Positions 14,061 through 25,790 of a DNA stretch of 64,000 bases are shown in pieces (the stretch's first letter is position 1; each line of letters opens with the position of its first letter). The position numbers were made by a program, and so were the translations under genes. The notes under the pieces are model-generated. The model saw nothing but the letters and a program-made list of their open reading frames with translations. It searched no databases and was not told the origin of the DNA. The stretch is taken from the NCBI GenBank assembly GCA_032718565.1, contig JAVGVS010000109.1, positions 1,227,917-1,291,916 on the forward strand, written 5' to 3'. The DNA comes from Distichodus sexfasciatus. Taxonomy: Eukaryota; Chordata; Actinopteri; Characiformes; Distichodontidae.

Positions 14061-14186
14061 TATATACTTATGCAAATGCAGTAAGGAGTGTTAAACAAAC
14101 AAATGTGGGGGAATTAAAATAAATTATAATCGTAAAGTGAGTTTTCGTGGCTGAAAGTGAGATTAATCAAACTCCGGAGCCGTCGG

Positions 14187-14258
14187 GCGTTGGTGGTATA
14201 GTGGTGAGCATAGCTGCCTTCCAAGCAGTTGACCCGGGTTCGATTCCCGGCCAACGCA
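14187..14258 (+). tRNA. tRNA-Gly (anticodon TCC)
   Basis: A complete 72-nt cloverleaf is visible. The acceptor stem GCGTTGG pairs with CCAACGC, followed by discriminator A. The A box is TGGTATAGTGG, the anticodon loop is CTTCCAA within GCTGC/GCAGT arms, and the B box GGTTCGATTCC is perfect. A TTTT terminator begins within about ten bases downstream. It decodes GGA codons. It matches vertebrate tRNA-Gly(TCC) essentially throughout, so it is probably functional. Confidence 0.97.
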
Positions 14259-14305
14259 GAACGTTTTGTTGGTGTGTGTGTCAGAAAGTAAAGAATAAGG
14301 AAAAA

Positions 14306-15970
14306 TGCAAAAATAAACGGCGTTAGTAACCGCGTTGTTTTTTTTTTGCGGTAACGGATAATCTACTTTATTACTCTTTCCATCGTTCCAACGCCGTTAC
14401 CGTTAACGAGAACAAGATGTGGCGCGTTGCTATACACTCTTAGAAAAGATTTGTTAAAATGGACACAAACTGTATCAAATTCTTACGCATTAATGGGTGT
14501 TTTGGGACAACGTTTCTTGTGGTAATTTAACACTTTTGACAGAGTGAAAGTGTCAATAAAAGTAACACAACGATATGTAAACATGTATAATATTAACACG
14601 TGCTGCACTTGGTTACTCATATTGTGTTGAATGCTATGAACAATTGCATATATATATATATGTGTGTGTGTATTTTGAAACAACACATAACTATGTGTAA
14701 AATATCTTTTTCCAACAGGTTTATTAAACATTAACAGATATGTAAACTAAAGTGCTACACATGATTTGTGCAATATTTCTACACATTCTTCTAAGAGCGT
14801 TCTTAACCTTATTAAAGCTGTTTGAATCCGACCAGGCTCCGTCAAGTTTTCAATGCATTACGTTGCTGGGGGGAGGGGCTAAACAACCGAATACGTGATG
14901 ATGATTGGCTAAGGAAGAGCGAGATTTCATGGTAAACCAATCAGAGGCAGAGTTGACCTGGCTTTCACATACACACGCGCACAGTGGCACACACTAGTGA
15001 TGGGAATTCCGGCTCTTTTAAGAGAGTCGGTTATTATGACTCGGCTCACTAAAAAGAGCCGGCTCGTTTGGCTCCCAAGTGGCTCCTCAGATTTCTTAAA
15101 TTAAATTACTTTATTACCTACTATAATGTAACGTTATGTGTAAAATTAATTATCAATGTACAAAACATACATCATATCTTTTATGACTTTTATACTCAAT
15201 ATGGAACAGATTGCTACAACAAATAAATTTGCTAAAAAACAAATACCATCTTTGACAAAAAAAAAAGATTAAATCCTTGATTGTATGTGTAATATTTATA
15301 AACGTTTAACTATATACAGTCAAAAGTGTTGTCCCTGTAGCGGCTGTTTAACCTGTACACCAAGTGAGTAGCTTTACCCCCACCTATGAGTGGGGATAAT
15401 TTTTTCAAAATAAAACATACTGCGGACTTGGTCAATAAAAATGACACAAAACGTTTTTTTTATTCTTTCTATATTGTAGTTGACCAATTACGTGCGGCTT
15501 GAACAGAAAAAGAGAGAGAGAAAAAATCCAGAGCGGCTCCGGCTCCCAGGCAGGAACCGGTTCCGATCGTTCACTTCAAAGAGCCGGCTCTAAGAACCGT
15601 TTCGTTCGCACGTCACGACACGTCACTAGCACACACAACCGACCAAGAGACACACGCAGCAATGGCGAGACCGGAGCAGTCAAAGGTAACGTTTTTAAAC
15701 TGGAGGAGAAGACATTACTGTTCCCCTCAAGAATGTATATGTGAAATGTAGATTTTGCCCAGGAATAAAGTGCTTTTTCCACGCCGGCTGTAAACTATTC
15801 TAATCTCATGAAGCACCTCTCATCGACACACGCTTCCATTTCTTTGACATATTTGAACATTTGTGAAAATGTAACACAATAATTACTTTTGTAATGCTGT
15901 AACTCAGTTACTAACTAACTGAAGTAACGAGTAACTTTAACTCAGTTACTTTTTTTGAAGTACCCTGCTG
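14306..15970 (+). mobile_element. Degenerate hAT transposon with BED zinc-finger remnant
   Basis: The left edge (GGCGTTAGTAACCGCG, GCGGTAACGG) and right edge (AACTCAGTTACT...AGTAACGAGTAACTTTAAC) carry the GTAACGCGTTACT-type terminal sequences of a common fish hAT family. Inside, from about 15660, lie a start-like ATGGCGAG, VKCRFCPG and, after a frameshift, NYSNLMKHLSSTHAS, together the C2H2 layout of a BED finger. The rest of the transposase is missing. A second hAT element is inserted at 14995-15628. Confidence 0.7.
14995..15628. mobile_element. Non-autonomous hAT element with 8-bp target duplication
   Basis: The ends read TAGTGATGGG and CGTCACTA (reverse TAGTGACG). Next to both ends are inner repeats of the AAGAGCCGGCTC type. 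An exact 8-bp duplication GCACACAC flanks it (14987-14994 and 15629-15636), the hallmark of hAT insertion. No transposase frame is left. Confidence 0.85.
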
Positions 15971-16154
15971 ATGTCACGTGCTATGAAGCTAAAGCTAAAA
16001 TCGCTTGTCCTGCACCCACTGAAACGTCCAGTTGTGAAGCTGAGTTTAAGAAGTTTAAGAAGTCTTCAGATGTTTCCTGTGTCTGGTTAGACTCTTGAGA
16101 AAATGGTAAAAGTGTAGATAAGTTGTTTCAACCATTCCTAAAAGTTTATGCAAC

Positions 16155-16226
16155 CTCCCCGTCGGGGAATCGAACCCCGGTCTTCCGCGTGACAGGCGGA
16201 GATACTGTCCACTATACTAACGAGGA
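16155..16226 (-). tRNA. tRNA-Asp (anticodon GTC)
   Basis: On the minus strand a full 72-nt tRNA starts TCCTCGTTAGTATAGTGG and ends TTCGATTCCCCGACGGGGAG. The loop CTGTCAC has the GTC anticodon. The anticodon stem reads TCCGC/GCGGA where the usual vertebrate gene has CCCGC/GCGGG: both partners changed together, so pairing is kept. A T-run follows on the minus strand (AAAAG at 16141-16145 on plus). It decodes GAC/GAT and is probably functional. Confidence 0.96.
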
Positions 16227-16229
16227 GCC

Positions 16230-18358
16230 GTGAAGGAGCCTGGCATAGCGAGGACAGATGAACATGTGCAGGTACTTTGCTGCACAAAGCAGAGAAAATT
16301 ACACAAACTTCAACTTTATACAGTCCAAAAAACTAATAAAGATGTAATCAACGAAGTTAAAGTGAGACAGTGATCTAAGCTCTTGCTCCTTTCATGGAAA
16401 AGCTGGAAGTGCAAACTTAAAAAACGTGAAATAGAAGTTATGAAGCCATAAACCCATGAAAATACATCTACATACTTATTAAGATGAAATGTCTGATGAC
16501 ATGTAATGGAATATGGCATTGTCTGGTTTGGGTCGTCGCCCACCCCCCCACACAAACACACACACACACACACACTTTGGGGTTACTTTCCATTAAGCTT
16601 CACTCGCTGGATGTAGGTTAAGTGTTGACTTTGTTGTGGAGTCATGGATAATGTGTGAGGAACAGGTGGAGAGCGAGGTTAACAGATCCTTCTAGAAAAA
16701 TAAAAGCCCCAAACCACCATCTGTCCACTAATTCATTCCAGGTGGCACTTGTCTGCTCCCATTACCAAGCAAGAAACCAGCACGGCCTCTCACGCTGATC
16801 CCGGATCGGATCTGATCACGTCGAGTCTGCTCGCCGCCACTCGGTCTCAACTGGAGTACTAGTCCCAGGTCAGTGGGTGAGATACAAACCAGCTGTAGTT
16901 CACCAAGTGAAAAGGATTTCTACTGTTGAAAGAAAGCGACTGTGATGTTTAAAAACCTCGTAAGCTGATTTCAGTAGTTGTAATCAGATTTTGTGTAGTT
17001 CTTCTGGTCCTACACCTCCACAAGTACTATAGAGACACATCATGGGAATGAAACAAACTTGAATGAGCAATGGATGACAATTTAATATGTTCAATATATT
17101 CCAGTTTTGGACCTGTTTAAGCTGGTTTTGGTGCTCCATCTACTTGGAAAACCTTCAAGCAATATCAAAGCAACTAGGACCAGCAAACATTGCTTTCGTC
17201 AGCAGTTCTAGGATAATTTTTTTAATAAATGATTTTTGACCAGCTAAAAAGTAATTTTTAAGTAGAAAATCTGTTGTGTTTGTCTTGTTCAAAAGCAACC
17301 TTGTAATATGATTCCTTTACTTCTGAAAAACTAGATATACCCAAGTTTGAATCATGCAACGACATCATGAGCAGGAGTCAAAAGCTTGTTTCATAATTTA
17401 TTTAGGTCAAAACTTTTATTAGGCAACAACAAATGTTCTATTACAACGAATCTACTATCTTTTACCATTTTAAACTACGCTGAAGTGCAAGGGCCCAGTA
17501 ACTTACAGAGATACTGCCCAAATTATAAAGAATAAAATAAATATTATAAATAGTGCTGTAAACTAAATTAGTGGATAAAGTCAAACTCCATGTTTCCACA
17601 CTAAATTCAGGGGGTATTTTAAGATCTGAGTGGGGTTTCTTTGGATTACAGACATTACATGAGGCAATACAAATCGATAGAAGTTTTGAACGAAAACACA
17701 GACTTGGATCTGTAGAGTTACAAACAACTTATGCAAAAGCAGGTCATATTAAACTGTTTTAGATTTTTTTAAAAATCTGTTCATCATCCAAACAGCATCC
17801 AGCGCATGGTCTGGCACTCCCTCATATTGTATCAGATTGTATCTGAGCCCAAAGCCAGCATGTCCACTCCACTCTGTTTTATATGACACATTAGCGCCTA
17901 TATGGGCTCAAATTTCCCTCACAAAGACATTTCAGGGCATTAAGCTTCAACAAATGTTCACCAGTGACTGTATCACTGTTTCCTTCTGAAACAATAACAG
18001 TGTTGGAGAGTAGCTATCTAAAACTTGTCCAGGCATTTTTTAGAGATTACAAACATTGGTATTGGTATCAGACATTAAAAAGTGTTATTGTGCCAAGTTT
18101 ACTTTTTTCAAGAGCTTAGCGGTGGTGAAGCTATTTTAAAAGTTATCTTTTAAACCTACCGCATTCTAAAAGTAGCTTCAGCTCTGATCAGCTACTCTAA
18201 AAAGGAGTTAAGTTAGTAGTGTTGCCTGATCTTGTCTGGCGATTTCATCCCCAAAACCCCCACCAATGTAGAAAACAATAAAAATAACGAAATAACACGA
18301 AATGTGAATTTGTGTCCAAACTTTTGAGTGGTAGTTTAAGTGCAATGTTTCAAAACCC
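16230..18358. other. tRNA-Asp to rhou spacer and rhou 3' region
   Basis: No coding exon is recognised. A CA run sits at 16553-16575. Candidate minus-strand AATAAA signals (TTTATT on plus) at 17415-17420 and 17397-17402 would give rhou a 3' UTR of about 0.9 kb. A hAT-type MITE fragment (GGAGAGTAGCTATCT ... TAAAAGTAGCTTC) lies at about 18000-18195. Confidence 0.5.
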
Positions 18359-19867
18359 TCACACTAAACAGCTCAACTTCTTCCACCACGTCTCAGAGAG
18401 TTGCCTGATCTTGTCTGGCGTTTTTTCCCGTAGCATTTGCGTCCCCCGAAGCCCCACTCCTTGCCCCGGTCCCGACCCCTGTACATGCTGTAAGCTGGCC
18501 ACAATAGCCAGGTCGAACACCTCCTTCAGGTTCTTCTGCGTCAGAGCTGAGCACTCGACGTAATCCATGGCCCCGACGTTCTGGGCGCAGAGGCGAGCTT
18601 CGTCCTGGCCGACCGGCCTCTCACGCTCCTCAGCCAGCCGGATCAGCACCTGCACATCCTCCCTCAGGTCCGCCTGCGTCCCCACCAAAATCAGGGGGAC
18701 CCCCGGGCACAGCCGGCGCACCTCCGGGGCCCAGCGCTCCATCACGTTCCGGAAGGACGAGGGGAGAACGACGCTGTAGCAGAGCAGGACCACGTCGGTG
18801 TCGTCGTAACAGAGCGGACGCAGACGCTCAAACTCGGCCTGCAGGGGCAGCAGAGGAGGGAGGGGGGTGTAACGATATGTCAGTCTGTGTCGGTTTGATG
18901 AGCATTGATCCACAATTTAAAAATAATAAATAAAGACATACCTAAAAACGCATGTGAGGCAGCGACTGTCAACACTGGGGAGTAGCTAGCTAAATTGACA
19001 GCACCTTATTAGTAGCGATGCTACTTCTAAAACAATGTAGCTTTTCCAGTAACTTATTATTTTTAACAAATAGCAACTAACATGGCAAAACGCTACATTG
19101 TTATCAAAAATACTATTATTTTTCTATATTTTGCAACTTTAAAACAGTACCTTGGTTTAGCTACTTTTAATCTTTTAATTAAGTTGCTTGTAGCTTGAAA
19201 AGCCACCGTTTAAAAGTAGCTTCCCGACTCTGGCGAAGGTGATCTAGCAATCTATCAATAATCAATGACCAACGGATGAAATACAGGGCTTACGTTTAGA
19301 GACTCATCGTTTGTCTCCCATCTCTGTCATTCAAACAAAAAGAAAAGAGACAAAGTAAGCAATTAGTCTAAACGTCACTCTCTATTCGCCAAGCAACTTG
19401 TATAGACGTCTCTCTGAGAGTACACAAAATATTTAGCAACTGTGTGTGTGCTTGTGTGAGAGTGAGTTTGAGAGAGAAAGAGAGAGAGAGATTGATCCAT
19501 TTCCTCCCACCTGTCCGGCCATATCACACAGCTGGAGTCGTACTGGTCTTCCATCCACAACAACCTTGGCTGAAAAGTTATGAAGACATAAAGGTTTGCT
19601 CGGTTAACACGTACATGTTCAGGACAAACAGCAGCACAATGAGAGCATCGTAAGTGTGACAACGTGCGACTTAAAGTCCTCACATCGAGTGGCACTGACC
19701 CGATGGCTTTGGCTTTGCTGGTTTTAATAGACCCAAAGCACAAAAGTAGACTAATGCATTTAGCAAACATCTGCTCTTACAAGTTTGCTTAGCACTAGAA
19801 CATATGTTCAATCAAGACATTTTAATATACATTTAGATATAATTATCTTTACTGAAATAGAACGTAG

Positions 19868-19944
<77 letters not shown>

Positions 19945-20565
19945 AAAAATGTAGAATACTTCATCCATCCATATAACCTGTTCCTCCACCAGCAACTCGC
20001 TCCCGTCCGCCTCAGGTTCAGGTGTGTGTGTGTGTGTGTGTGTTCTTGTACTTGCTACTTAGTGAGAACCAAAATGAGTTTTTAACCAGTAGAGTGAGGA
20101 CATTTTTGGGAAGTGAGGACTTTTTCAGTGGTCCTCACTTCTTTAAACTGCTTTTACAAAAAAAGAAGTCTATTTGCAAAACTAAAAGTGTAGAAAGATT
20201 AGTTTTTGGTTACTGAGGTTATGTTTAGGGTTATGGTTAGGGTTAGGTGTAGTATCATTTACATACAGTAAAATGGAAGTCAATGGAGGTCCTCACTACT
20301 ATATAAGTACAAGGATGTGTGTGTGTGTGTGTAGTCGGTTACCCGTGAAGGTGTCGTATGTGGTGGGGATGTAGTGAGCTGGATATCCGTTGGTGGTGTA
20401 GCTCACTACCAGGCTGCTCTTGCCCACGGCTCCGTCTCCCACCAGCACGCACTTCACCGCCGCCTGCGCACGCACGGAGCCGCGCCGCGTCGCTCGTCTC
20501 GGGGGCACCGGGGGCGCGCTCACACCTTCTCCCGCCGCCCAATCCGACTCGTCCCGGGACGGCAT
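18359..20565 (-). CDS. rhou: Rho GTPase of the RHOU/Wrch-1 type
   Basis: Coding exons on the minus strand are 20565-20343, 19569-19511 and 18838-18359 (762 nt, 253 residues), with consistent phases (1, then 0). An N-terminal extension carries the SH3-binding motif APPVPPRR (residues ~17-24), then P-loop GDGAVGKS (43-50), SYTTNGYP and YIPT in switch I, RPVRLQLCDMAGQ (G3), GTQADL (G4) and CSALTQKNLKEVFD (G5). The C-terminus TPDK...LSETWWKKLSCLV matches RHOU (LSKSWWKKYCCFV) better than RHOV. RHOU is an atypical, fast-cycling GTPase that drives filopodia and adhesion turnover and is membrane-bound by palmitoylation, not CAAX prenylation. Oddities: DMAGQ replaces DTAGQ, AGQ is followed by A where D/E is usual, and only one cysteine remains near the end. 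Which teleost rhou paralogue this is cannot be told. Confidence 0.92.
18974..19238. mobile_element. MITE in rhou intron 2
   Basis: Ends are inverted: left CACTGGGGAGTAGCTAGCTA, right AAAGTAGCTTCCCGACTCTG. Internal TAGCTACTTTT-type steps are typical of a small hAT-like fish MITE. A relative lies at about 18000-18195, just beyond the rhou stop. Confidence 0.6.
19868..19944. repeat. (TCTA)n microsatellite in rhou intron 1
   Basis: Nineteen or so uninterrupted ATCT units. Such tetranucleotide tails often end fish LINEs, but no LINE body is recognised to its left. Confidence 0.97.
20022..20335 (+). repeat. TG-flanked GGTTAGGGTTAGG element, copy in rhou intron 1
   Basis: Starts and ends in GT runs. 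Between them are AGTGAGGAC boxes, TTTTGGTTACTGAGGTTA, GGGTTATGGTTAGGGTTAGG and AATGGAGGTCCTCACT. The same skeleton appears at 20932-21215 and 41412-41688. The GGTTAGGG core is telomere-like by chance or by origin. Confidence 0.6.
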
Positions 20566-20920
20566 CGTGGCTCAGCCGCAGGGTCCCGACACAACGCTCA
20601 TGCTTGCTGTTGAAGTGTGTGTGTGTGTGTGTGTGTCTGTGTGTGTGTGTGTCCGGTTTGTTGACTGCAGACACCTGCTGCGGCGTGCGTCCCGCGCGTG
20701 GCGCCGGTAGGAGTGGTGACGAGAGCGCGCGCAAGGCAACCGCCGCCGCATCTGGTGTGTGTGTGTGTGTGTGTCGAGACAGAGAGGAGAGAGACAGAGG
20801 GAGGAGGAAGAGACAGAGGGAGGAAAGAGGGAGGGAGAGGCAGAGAGAAAGCCGGATTAATGACGCGCCGGGTTGCAGCCAGTGTTCACTTCCAGCCTAC
20901 CTACTGCTGGCACATTAATT
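20566..20920 (-). promoter_or_regulatory. rhou upstream region
   Basis: Immediately upstream of the rhou ATG (minus strand) the DNA is CpG-rich at 20660-20745, interrupted by GT runs at 20615-20652 and 20755-20774, then a purine-rich GA tract to about 20860. It probably holds the 5' UTR and promoter; no TATA box is evident. Confidence 0.4.
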
Positions 20921-21204
20921 CTGTGTGTGTGTGTGTGTTCATGTATTTATCGCATTGTGACACATCTCGTCACTTTTATATCTGTTTTTTGGGCTTTGTG
21001 GGGACATTTGAGAGGTCCCCATGAGGAGAAATGACTTTATAAAAATGTGCTTGTTTTATTTGAGAAACTAAAAGAGGTAAAAGATGTGCTTTTGGTTACT
21101 GAGGTTAAGGTTAGGGTTAGGATTAGGTGTAGGTGTAAAATTATGTACTTTAGTCATTATGAGAGACTATGGAAGGACCTCACAAAGATAATAATGCATA
21201 GACT

Positions 21205-21244
<40 letters not shown>

Positions 21245-21260
21245 ACGTGTGTGCACAGAT
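20921..21260 (+). repeat. TG-flanked GGTTAGGG element, second copy
   Basis: Bounded by GT runs at 20921-20938 and 21207-21242. Shares CATGTATTTATCGCATTGTG, AGAGGTCCCCATGAG, AAACTAAAAGAGGTAAAAGA and GGTTACTGAGGTTAAGG with the copy at 41398-41688, so these two belong to one recent subfamily. Confidence 0.75.
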
Positions 21261-21829
21261 ATAGTGTGTATAAACCTATATAGTGATTAATATTACTCAG
21301 AGAGAGAGAGGAAAGCAGAAGACATAATAATTAAAAATAAAAATAATTAATACTACTAATGAATAATAAATAATATCATATAACTATTAACTTTAAAAAA
21401 AAAAAACAACTCTGAACAAGACAAAAGAGAAGTACAACCAGATATATTAGGGATATTTATTAAATTAAACATCCGTTTTGTTATTTAATTATATAAATTA
21501 TTTTTACGTAAAATTGAATATTCAAAGCCATTTTATATTTAATGTTGACAATTAAGGCCGACAGCAATACTTATTACAAAACAACAATAATAATCTTTTT
21601 TCATGAGATTTTTATAAAAATCATCATAAAAATATGAAGTCTGAATTTGAATATAAAGAAGACATATGTGATGACAGCGTTTTACAATTAGTAATGAAAA
21701 CTATGTACCACCCACAAAATGTTAATTTGGTAGAGATACACTAAGTACAAAAGACAGAGAGTCATATTTAAACGTGAGTTCAGGTAACATTTACAGTAAA
21801 CTCGATGTGATCCTGTATATTTGGCGGTT

Positions 21830-21848
21830 TAGCGCCACCTGGCGTCCA
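21830..21848 (-). promoter_or_regulatory. Strong CTCF-like site
   Basis: Read on the minus strand the site is TGGACGCCAGGTGGCGCTA. Against the remembered CTCF consensus TGGCCACCAGGGGGCGCTA it differs at three of nineteen positions, none in the CCAGG or GGCGCTA blocks except one G to T. It sits between rhou and the Delta gene, where an insulator would make sense. This is a sequence match only. Confidence 0.5.
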
Positions 21849-22212
21849 CTAGGCGCGTTTCACCGTCTCACACCCTCCTCATCCATCCTCATCCATCATC
21901 CCTGGGGGTCCCTGCGCATGGGGGTCAAACGATAAACGACAACATAAGAATTATGGAGGTAGAGAGGAACGGCAGGTGCTGTCATGTGGGATCCTTGCGT
22001 GGGAAACTCACTCAACCGGTGCAAACAGCCAAAGTGAGGATGAGTGGTTTTTCATCCATAATATATATTTTTTTCACCAAAAATTCTAGAAATATTCCTA
22101 TACAATTGTGTCATGCTTAAGTTGGTTTATATATTGATTAATCATAAATGTTCCTTTTTTAACCAATTTCTTGATCCACACTGTATAATGAAGTAATACT
22201 TAGTACAGTAAT

Positions 22213-22620
22213 TAGGGGTTCACGATTCAGAAAATCTCATGATTCGATTCCGATTCTTGGCATCACTGCTCGATTCCAAAATCGATTCTGATTCAATACA
22301 TAGATGATTTTTCCAATTGCTGTGTTGGAGTTACTTTCCCCATTTAATTGTAGCGAATCAACGAAATGAATCACACTGAATCAAGCATAGTTTACTAAAT
22401 GTAATGCGTATATACGCATACTGGCTGCATTTCCTTCATGTTCATACAGGAGGTCTATCTGGGCAGATTTCCACATTGCGTCATCTATAGGATTGATGAT
22501 CTCAACTCGTGTCGGGGGAAAAAGTAAACTAGTGCCATTATGTTAATTGAAAAATATGATTCGAATTTTGAATCACCAGGGAAAGAACAGCGATTCGATT
22601 CAGTAATTTTGCACACTAAT
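22213..22620. mobile_element. hAT-like MITE of the GATTCGATTC family
   Basis: Left end AGGGGTTCACGATTCAG..ATGATTCGATTCCGATTC and right end AGCGATTCGATTCAGTAATTTTGCAC form an imperfect inverted pair around about 400 bp of non-coding DNA. Confidence 0.5.
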
Positions 22621-24454
22621 AGTAATAAGGCCATTTAGAAATAAGCAATAAAATGCCTTCCAACAACGTTATGCAGGAATTTACATCTTTTGGAATTTTT
22701 AAATTAGCGTATGATGTTAGGCTTAAAAAGAACTTTAAGCTAAAAAAAAAAAAAGGTTCAAACAAAAGTCGAAAAGCATGTGTCTCTCACGCCAAATAAG
22801 CCTGATGTATCAACTTAGTGTCAGAAGATTAAGTTAAAAATTAGGCACCAAACTCTTTCCCTGTAATCTATTCACACAAACCCACCACCCCTCCTATAAC
22901 ACCTCCCTCCCTCCATCTCTCTCTCTCTCTCTCTCTCCCTGAGGAATAGTGTAGTGGTGAGTCTATAGTTATGGGCTGGTCCCATCTGCCCTTTCTGTGG
23001 GTCCATGCACAGCCACCAGAAGGCCACAGCATGTGCTAATTTAAATAAAAGTCCTTTCCCAGGACAGGGCTGACCCACAGCAGCCGTCCATACCCACCAC
23101 ACACATTTTAAGCACACAAGCTCAAACTGCGATACCCCCCCACTACCACTCCTCCCCCTGCCACCACCGCCACCACACAAAAGAAGAAAAATAATAATTA
23201 GAATAATATCTTAAAGAACAAAAATTATATTTCCAACATCGGATAATTGTTGGTGTGTGAATGCGTACGTATTCCTCACGATGATGGATTTCCACCCCCG
23301 CAGCTGATAGCGTCCCTAAAGACCCTCAATTGTGTGTGTTGATCGTGTGTGTGTGTGTGTGTGTGTGTGAGAGGGAGAGAGGGACCCTATCTGTAGTGTG
23401 AAATAGAGGCCAGCTAGTCTCATTGGTAAAATTGATTACAAGTGGGAGGGGCCCAAATGGAACACAAGAATACAAGGACCTGAGGCTTGGTAGGGAGGGG
23501 TGAGAGAGAGAGAGAGAGAGAGAGAGAATAATGAGGAGGAGGAGGAGAAGAATAGGGGAAGAAAAAGGAAGGATGAGGATGGATGCGGGGGATATGAAAA
23601 GGTGGGTGAAGGGCCACTGGGGTATGTTGATGTCACACCACGCTTTTTAGCCGCAGTCAACAGGCGTGTGCCGGTGTGTGTGTGTGTGTGTGCGTTTGGG
23701 TGCGTGTGAGTGTGTCTGGAAGTAAAGGCCTGCTGTCTTACGTTAGCGTGGAGCATGGGAACCGACTCTTACACACACTCCTAATGACCCACGTGCTGCT
23801 TACATTAATACATACACATACACAATGACCCATGTGCCGCCTTAATTAAAGCACCAACAGGCGTTAGTCACAATGACATCACACACACACACTCACACAC
23901 ACACTTGTTCACCGGAATTTACCATCAGCCTTTTTTGAATCTCAGACGAAGGATTCATCAGAATCATTTACTACAACGTGACTCTTGCTTTTTCATAAAT
24001 ACACATTTAAGGCTAAACACCACGTGCCAATTTCCCTGTCGAGAATTAAGCCTAGTCCTAGACTAGTTTTCAGTTTGAACGGTAAATCTCCATTGGTACT
24101 ACAACTTTAGTCAAGACGAGCTTAATCATCTGTTAGTCATGGGGATGTGGAAATGAATTAAATATCATGATGCTGCTAGATGGGGGTTAAATTATTACTG
24201 TAGTACGTATACATTATTGATCATAAAATCATCAGCCTCAAGAATTCACTCGCAGCCGGTTTAAGTTACTCCTGCGAAGCAACCCAGAGTAACACAAGCT
24301 GCCAAAATATAGTTAAATTCACAAAAACGGTCACAACCGGAAATCACGAAATTCATCAGAAAACTGAAAAGAAATTGGTCTTAAATGTACGAAAGCAGTC
24401 ACGACCAGAACTCAGGAAATCCAAAAATGTCCTGCAGAATAAGAAAAAATTTGT

Positions 24455-24815
24455 CAAATTTAGAGGTGTGAACCTTTGCGGATCTCACGAATTCAATTTT
24501 GAATTATCAGATCAGCGATTCGATACAATACGACCTCTGGATCATCTGAAATGCAACCCATCAATTTTTCTACATTACTTCACATTACACGCAGATTGGA
24601 CAGCCATAGTTGCTACTAGGGATGCAACGATATTGGAAATGTTTTGAAAAATTAAAAATAAGGAAGATTTTTTAATAAGTTATTTTAGTGGTGAAACAGG
24701 ACTACGTGTCACAGACCGCCTGCACACTTCCGCCGTGGGCCACTAGCGGACCGCCGGTTTTGTTATTATTGATTATAGTCTGCCATCGCGACACATCTAT
24801 AATGCGATTAATTTC
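24455..24815. mobile_element. hAT-like MITE fragment
   Basis: Shares GATTCGAT, GCAACCCATCAA, ACACGCAGATTGGAC and GCGATTAATTTCAACA with the segment at 48498-48712, so both are copies of one family. Ends are unclear. Confidence 0.5.
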
Positions 24816-25790
24816 AACACCGCTAGTTAAAATATGGTCATATCAAAACTTCCTTCAGCATTACAAAACGTTGTGACCAAAATTCCTGGCTTAAAATGTA
24901 AAGATCAAGACAAAAATGGACAAAAAATGGTCATCCTGAAAACTCCCACAAAACCGGTTTAAACTAGTCCTGGGAAGCTACGCAAAGTAAAATAAACAGT
25001 CAAAATATCCTCAGGTTGCCCAGAAACATAACTCTAGCAAAACTGGTTTAAACTTCCAAGGAGTAACTTCCATATCCAGTCGTTTTTAGTCGTGTACGGT
25101 TCGTATATTCATTAAATGACACTGTGTATGAACTGTGTCTTCATTGAAGTGTGTGTTTCTGTGTGTGTACGTATCGATTACTGTCCTAGCCTTTTCTGAA
25201 AGGGAAGTGAGTAATAGATCTGAAATTTTCAGAACCATTGAGTGTGTGGTGTGTGTGTGTGTGTATATGTGTGTGTGCGTGTGTATGTGTGTGTGTTTTG
25301 GAATGAAAGCCACTCCACAGCAGCTGTCAGTCAACTTGCAGGGGCAGCCCTGCACAAAAGAGCTTCTCCCCGAGGAGCAGGAGACATAGAGCAGGGGTCC
25401 CAGACCTCTGTGATGAGAGAGAGAGAGGCAGAGAGCGAGGGAGGCGAGAGAGAGAGAACATAAGATGAGGTTAGAGACAGAGACGGAGACAGGAGGAGGA
25501 GGAGGAGGATGACAAGAAAAGGAACAGATTGCTTCTGGGCGTAAAAAGAGAAAGAAAAATAGAGAGAGAGAGAGATGGAGGGAGAGAGAGGGAGGCAGGG
25601 GGCTTACCCTCATCACCTCTGGTATCCTTCTCTCCCTGAGGGACCAGTGATGCAGATTGAAGTGTTTGAGCAGAGAATTCCTAAACAGGCAGGAGACAAC
25701 AGGTGCACGATGGACACTCTCTCACTAATTGGAGAGCGAACATCAATTGGTGTAGTCTGGCATAACACACACACACACACTACTATCCAA

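Larger units (their letters stand above)
7336..14186. other. ccsap 3' UTR and long gene-free spacer
   Basis: The left ~750 bp is probably ccsap 3' UTR. No coding exon was recognised in the rest on either strand. It holds a divergent tandem repeat (9720-10150), two reverse copies of a TG-flanked element (10740-10990, 11187-11530) and a head-to-tail-inverted SINE pair (13470-13850). CCAAT motifs near 10437-10446 are isolated. Confidence 0.55.

Noticed and set aside
18359..20565. Naming the GTPase rhov because a Delta gene is nearby
   Set aside because: SYTTNGYP, RPVRLQLCD, TPDK and LSETWWKK match RHOU, where RHOV has different residues at these places.
20240..21125. GGTTAGGG stretches as interstitial telomere repeats
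   Set aside because: There are too few TTAGGG units, and they are embedded in a dispersed element that recurs elsewhere with diverged cores.
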